Part shown: one piece after another, positions 62,099 through 64,000 of the stretch
Layout: the number at the start of each line of letters is the position of its first letter
Position numbering within the stretch: the first letter of the stretch is position 1
Source of the DNA: Flavobacterium sp. 270
Lineage (GTDB): Bacteria > Bacteroidota > Bacteroidia > Flavobacteriales > Flavobacteriaceae
DNA: 64,000 bases
Direction of reading: 5' to 3'
Assembly (NCBI RefSeq): GCF_004368785.1
Contig: NZ_SODM01000001.1
Span: 1,054,001 to 1,118,000 of the forward strand
The notes under the pieces: generated by a model
What the model saw: only the letters and a program-made list of their open reading frames with translations
Told to the model about the DNA's origin: nothing
The model's database searches: none
Translations under genes and position numbers: made by a program

Positions 62099-62130
62099 GC
62101 ACTTCTTTGCCGTTAAAAAAGAATTAAATT

Positions 62131-62700
62131 ATGGGAGATATAAATCAAGAAATCATAAACGCATACGAAGTCATTAAAGAAGGAGGAATTATTCTTTACC
62201 CAACAGATACGGTTTGGGGAATTGGATGCGATGCCACAAATGCTGAAGCGGTTGCTAAAATATACAAACTAAAACAACGTGCCGAAACGCAGAGTATGAT
62301 TGTATTGATGAATGGCGAAAAGATGATGTACAATGTCTTCAAAAATATTCCCGAAGTGGCTTGGCAGATTTTAGATTTATCTGAAAAACCAACTACTTTA
62401 ATTCTGGACGAACCAAGAAATGTCGCTAAAAATATTATTGCTACGGATAACTCTCTTGGAATACGATTGGTTAAAGAGCCTTTTTGTTTTAAATTAATGG
62501 AAAGAATGAAAAAGCCATTGGTTTCTACTTCTGCAAATATTTCAGGACAACCTACTCCAATTGCTTTCAAAGACATTAATCCAGAAATCGTAAAAGGAGT
62601 TGATTACGTAGTAAAATTAAATCAGGATAAAGTTGCCGGAAAACCATCGACAATTATCAAATTAACGAATGATTCGCAGGTACGCGTAATACGTAAGTAA
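62131..62700 (+). CDS. tsaC: L-threonylcarbamoyladenylate synthase (TsaC/Sua5 family)
   Basis: Makes threonylcarbamoyl-AMP for the t6A modification of tRNA. 189 residues, TsaC-type without the Sua5 C-terminal domain. Motifs: GGIILYPTDTVWGIGCDA (about 16-33), KIYKLKQRAETQSMIVL (KxR-type), and PLVSTSANISGQPTP near 130-144. Monocistronic. Confidence 0.93.
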   Translation: MGDINQEIINAYEVIKEGGIILYPTDTVWGIGCDATNAEAVAKIYKLKQRAETQSMIVLMNGEKMMYNVFKNIPEVAWQILDLSEKPTTLILDEPRNVAKNIIATDNSLGIRLVKEPFCFKLMERMKKPLVSTSANISGQPTPIAFKDINPEIVKGVDYVVKLNQDKVAGKPSTIIKLTNDSQVRVIRK

Positions 62701-62791
62701 TTTTAGATTTCAGAGTTTAGATTTTAGATTGAAAACCTTTGTCATTAAGCTTTAGAAACTTAGCACCTTAGAAGCTTAGTTTCTCAGAACC
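62701..62791. repeat. CTTAG-word repeat between tsaC and the desulfurase
   Basis: TTTAGATTT words at the left and CTTAGAAAC, CTTAGCACC, CTTAGAAG, CTTAGTTTC words at the right, the same vocabulary as at 1363-1488 and in the loop of 25213-25350. Fills the gap between two convergent genes and may terminate both. Confidence 0.6.
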
Positions 62792-63916
62792 TTAGACAGT
62801 TTTCAAACTCTCTATCAACCAATCAATATCTTCTTTTGTATTGTAATGGCTGAATGAAATTCTCAGGTTTGGTAATTTTAAATCTTCTTCTGAAAGCATT
62901 TCTTTTAAAACGTGCGAAGGTTTTATGCTTCCTGATTGGCAGGCGCTTCCTCTGGAAACCGCAATTCCTTTCATATCTAAACTAAACAAAAGCATAGAAG
63001 TTTTTTCGGAGGAAAAAGGCAGAATAATATTGATGATATTATAAAAATCTTCTTTTTTTCCATTGATTCTAAAGTTCGGAAAATGAATTTCGAGCTGTTC
63101 GATTAAGTATATTTTTAAATCGGAAATGTATTTTCTTTCCTCGTCTAAATTTTCGTAAGACAGAGACAACGCTTTTGCCATTCCGGCAATTTGATGTACC
63201 GCTTCGGTTCCGGCGCGAAGCCCTTTTTCTTGTTCTCCTCCAAAAATTAAAGGTTGTAATCCTGTATTTTTTCGAACAAAAGCAAAACCTACACCTTTTG
63301 GCCCGTGAAACTTATGTGCACTTGCTACTATGAAGTCAACAGGAGTCTTTTGCAGATCAATTTCTGTTTTACCCACAGATTGCACCGTATCAGAATGAAA
63401 TAAGACGCCATATTGCCTGCAAATGGTTGTTACTCGTTCTAAATCTAATACCGTTCCTGTTTCGTTGTTTACGTGCATTAAACTCACGATTGTCTTTTTT
63501 TCATCAGACAGCAGATTAGACAAATGTGTTAAATCGATCGTTCCATCAGGATTGATATTGACATAATCAACCTGGATATTATAATCGGACTGCAACGCAA
63601 GTGAGGTATATAAAACGGCGTGATGTTCTATTTTTGAAGTAATGATACGTTCGACTTTGAGATCTTCTACGGCAGAGCGAAGAATCCAATTATCGGCTTC
63701 TGTACCGCCAGAAGTAAAAATAATTTCTTGTGCAGTGCAGTTTAAATGTTTGGCAATACTTTTTCTGGAAAGTTCTAAAATCGTTTTTCCGTTTCTGCCA
63801 AAACTATGAGTAGAAGACGGATTTCCAAAATCTTCTGCCATAACTTTGGTCATCTCTTGGATAACTTCAGGACGCATGGCAGTTGTAGAAGCGTTATCGA
63901 GGTATACTTTTTTCAT
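62792..63916 (-). CDS. Cysteine desulfurase
   Basis: PLP enzyme releasing sulfur from cysteine for iron-sulfur clusters and tRNA thiolation. 374 residues from the ATG at 63916, giving MKKVYLDNASTTAMRPEVI as in the family; an upstream start at 63961 adds 15 residues. PLP Lys in VASAHKFHGPKGVGFAF, catalytic Cys in SRGSACQSGSIKPSHVL. This is the NifS/IscS type I layout; no iscU is next to it. A further TAnnTTTG element (63978-63985) on the plus strand points to a gene off the right edge. Confidence 0.9.
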   Translation of the reverse strand: MKKVYLDNASTTAMRPEVIQEMTKVMAEDFGNPSSTHSFGRNGKTILELSRKSIAKHLNCTAQEIIFTSGGTEADNWILRSAVEDLKVERIITSKIEHHAVLYTSLALQSDYNIQVDYVNINPDGTIDLTHLSNLLSDEKKTIVSLMHVNNETGTVLDLERVTTICRQYGVLFHSDTVQSVGKTEIDLQKTPVDFIVASAHKFHGPKGVGFAFVRKNTGLQPLIFGGEQEKGLRAGTEAVHQIAGMAKALSLSYENLDEERKYISDLKIYLIEQLEIHFPNFRINGKKEDFYNIINIILPFSSEKTSMLLFSLDMKGIAVSRGSACQSGSIKPSHVLKEMLSEEDLKLPNLRISFSHYNTKEDIDWLIESLKTV

Positions 63917-63921
63917 TGTTG

Positions 63922-63929
63922 CAAAGTTA
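63922..63929 (-). promoter_or_regulatory. -7 element TAACTTTG for the cysteine desulfurase
   Basis: On the minus strand TAACTTTG fits TAnnTTTG, 5 bases before the ATG, so the message would be essentially leaderless. Confidence 0.5.
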
Positions 63930-64000
63930 AGAAATATCAATTGTGAAATCTTAAATATCATTTGCCAAATTTTTCACTATTTTTGACCCAAATAAAATTA

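Noticed and set aside
1..64000. tRNA or rRNA genes
   Set aside because: No cloverleaf with TTCRANNC-type arm or rRNA-like stretch was recognised by eye in the intergenic regions; a covariance search was not possible.

Overview
The window is AT-rich and almost certainly comes from the chromosome of a Flavobacterium-like member of the Bacteroidota. Four things point there. Many genes are preceded by the Bacteroidota -7 promoter element TAnnTTTG. Shine-Dalgarno sequences are essentially absent before start codons. The cbb3 oxidase genes have a fused CcoN-CcoO. Family content includes DUF5606, a FUSC transporter, a ThrA fusion and secreted LamG proteins. No rRNA, tRNA, CRISPR array or intact insertion sequence was recognised.

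Layout. 1-4.1 kb: threonine pathway thrA (3' part), thrB, thrC, separated by palindromic repeats. 4.2-7.2 kb: accessory block with a GIY-YIG/DUF4357 protein and four unknown small proteins. 7.2-15.7 kb: methyltransferase-like protein, GNAT, a coupled HipA-like kinase/DUF3037 pair, nnrD, gcvT, an S41 protease and a YebC-family regulator. 15.8-19.1 kb: accessory island with a duplicated micro-peptide gene, an HD hydrolase, unknown proteins that look like orphan immunity proteins, and a toxin domain broken by two nonsense codons but still joined by ATGA to its putative immunity gene. 19.2-28.9 kb: two tandem LamG proteins, a cystathionine-synthase-like enzyme, an S9 peptidase, ybaB, threonine aldolase, prfB with its programmed frameshift, and msrB. 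29.6-35.8 kb: lpxD followed by an 8-bp tandem repeat, a TetR-controlled membrane-protein operon, an acyl-CoA carboxylase beta subunit and DoxX. 35.9-46.8 kb: a microaerobic block of hemN, TauE/SafE-like protein, fixH, ccoG, ccoP, ccoQ, ccoNO, ccoS, ccoI and an FNR-family regulator. 46.8-55.7 kb: mazG, DUF5606, def, FUSC, mqo, ruvX, a RelE-type toxin-antitoxin pair, an Aer-like PAS protein and dapD. 55.8-61.8 kb: envelope glycan genes (three GT2, a deacetylase, GT9, an LPS-type kinase, DUF5672). 62.1-64 kb: tsaC-like gene and a cysteine desulfurase.

The strongest regulatory result is a small oxygen regulon readable directly from the sequence. Four promoters (hemN, ccoS operon, ccoI and the Aer-like PAS gene) carry an FNR-like box, TGAY-N4-RTCA. 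In each, exactly 22 bases separate the 14-base box from the 8-base -7 element. The presumed regulator is encoded next to ccoI. It keeps three of the four E. coli FNR cluster cysteines at matching spacing, has Ser at the fourth, and differs at one DNA-specificity residue. A second regulatory unit is the TetR gene at 31.8 kb, with two matching ATACTA-N2-TAGTAT operators.

The best candidates for undescribed biology are the HipA-like kinase/DUF3037 pair, the decaying toxin/immunity island with its membrane micro-peptide, and several families of long intergenic palindromes, two of which share a 13-base core.
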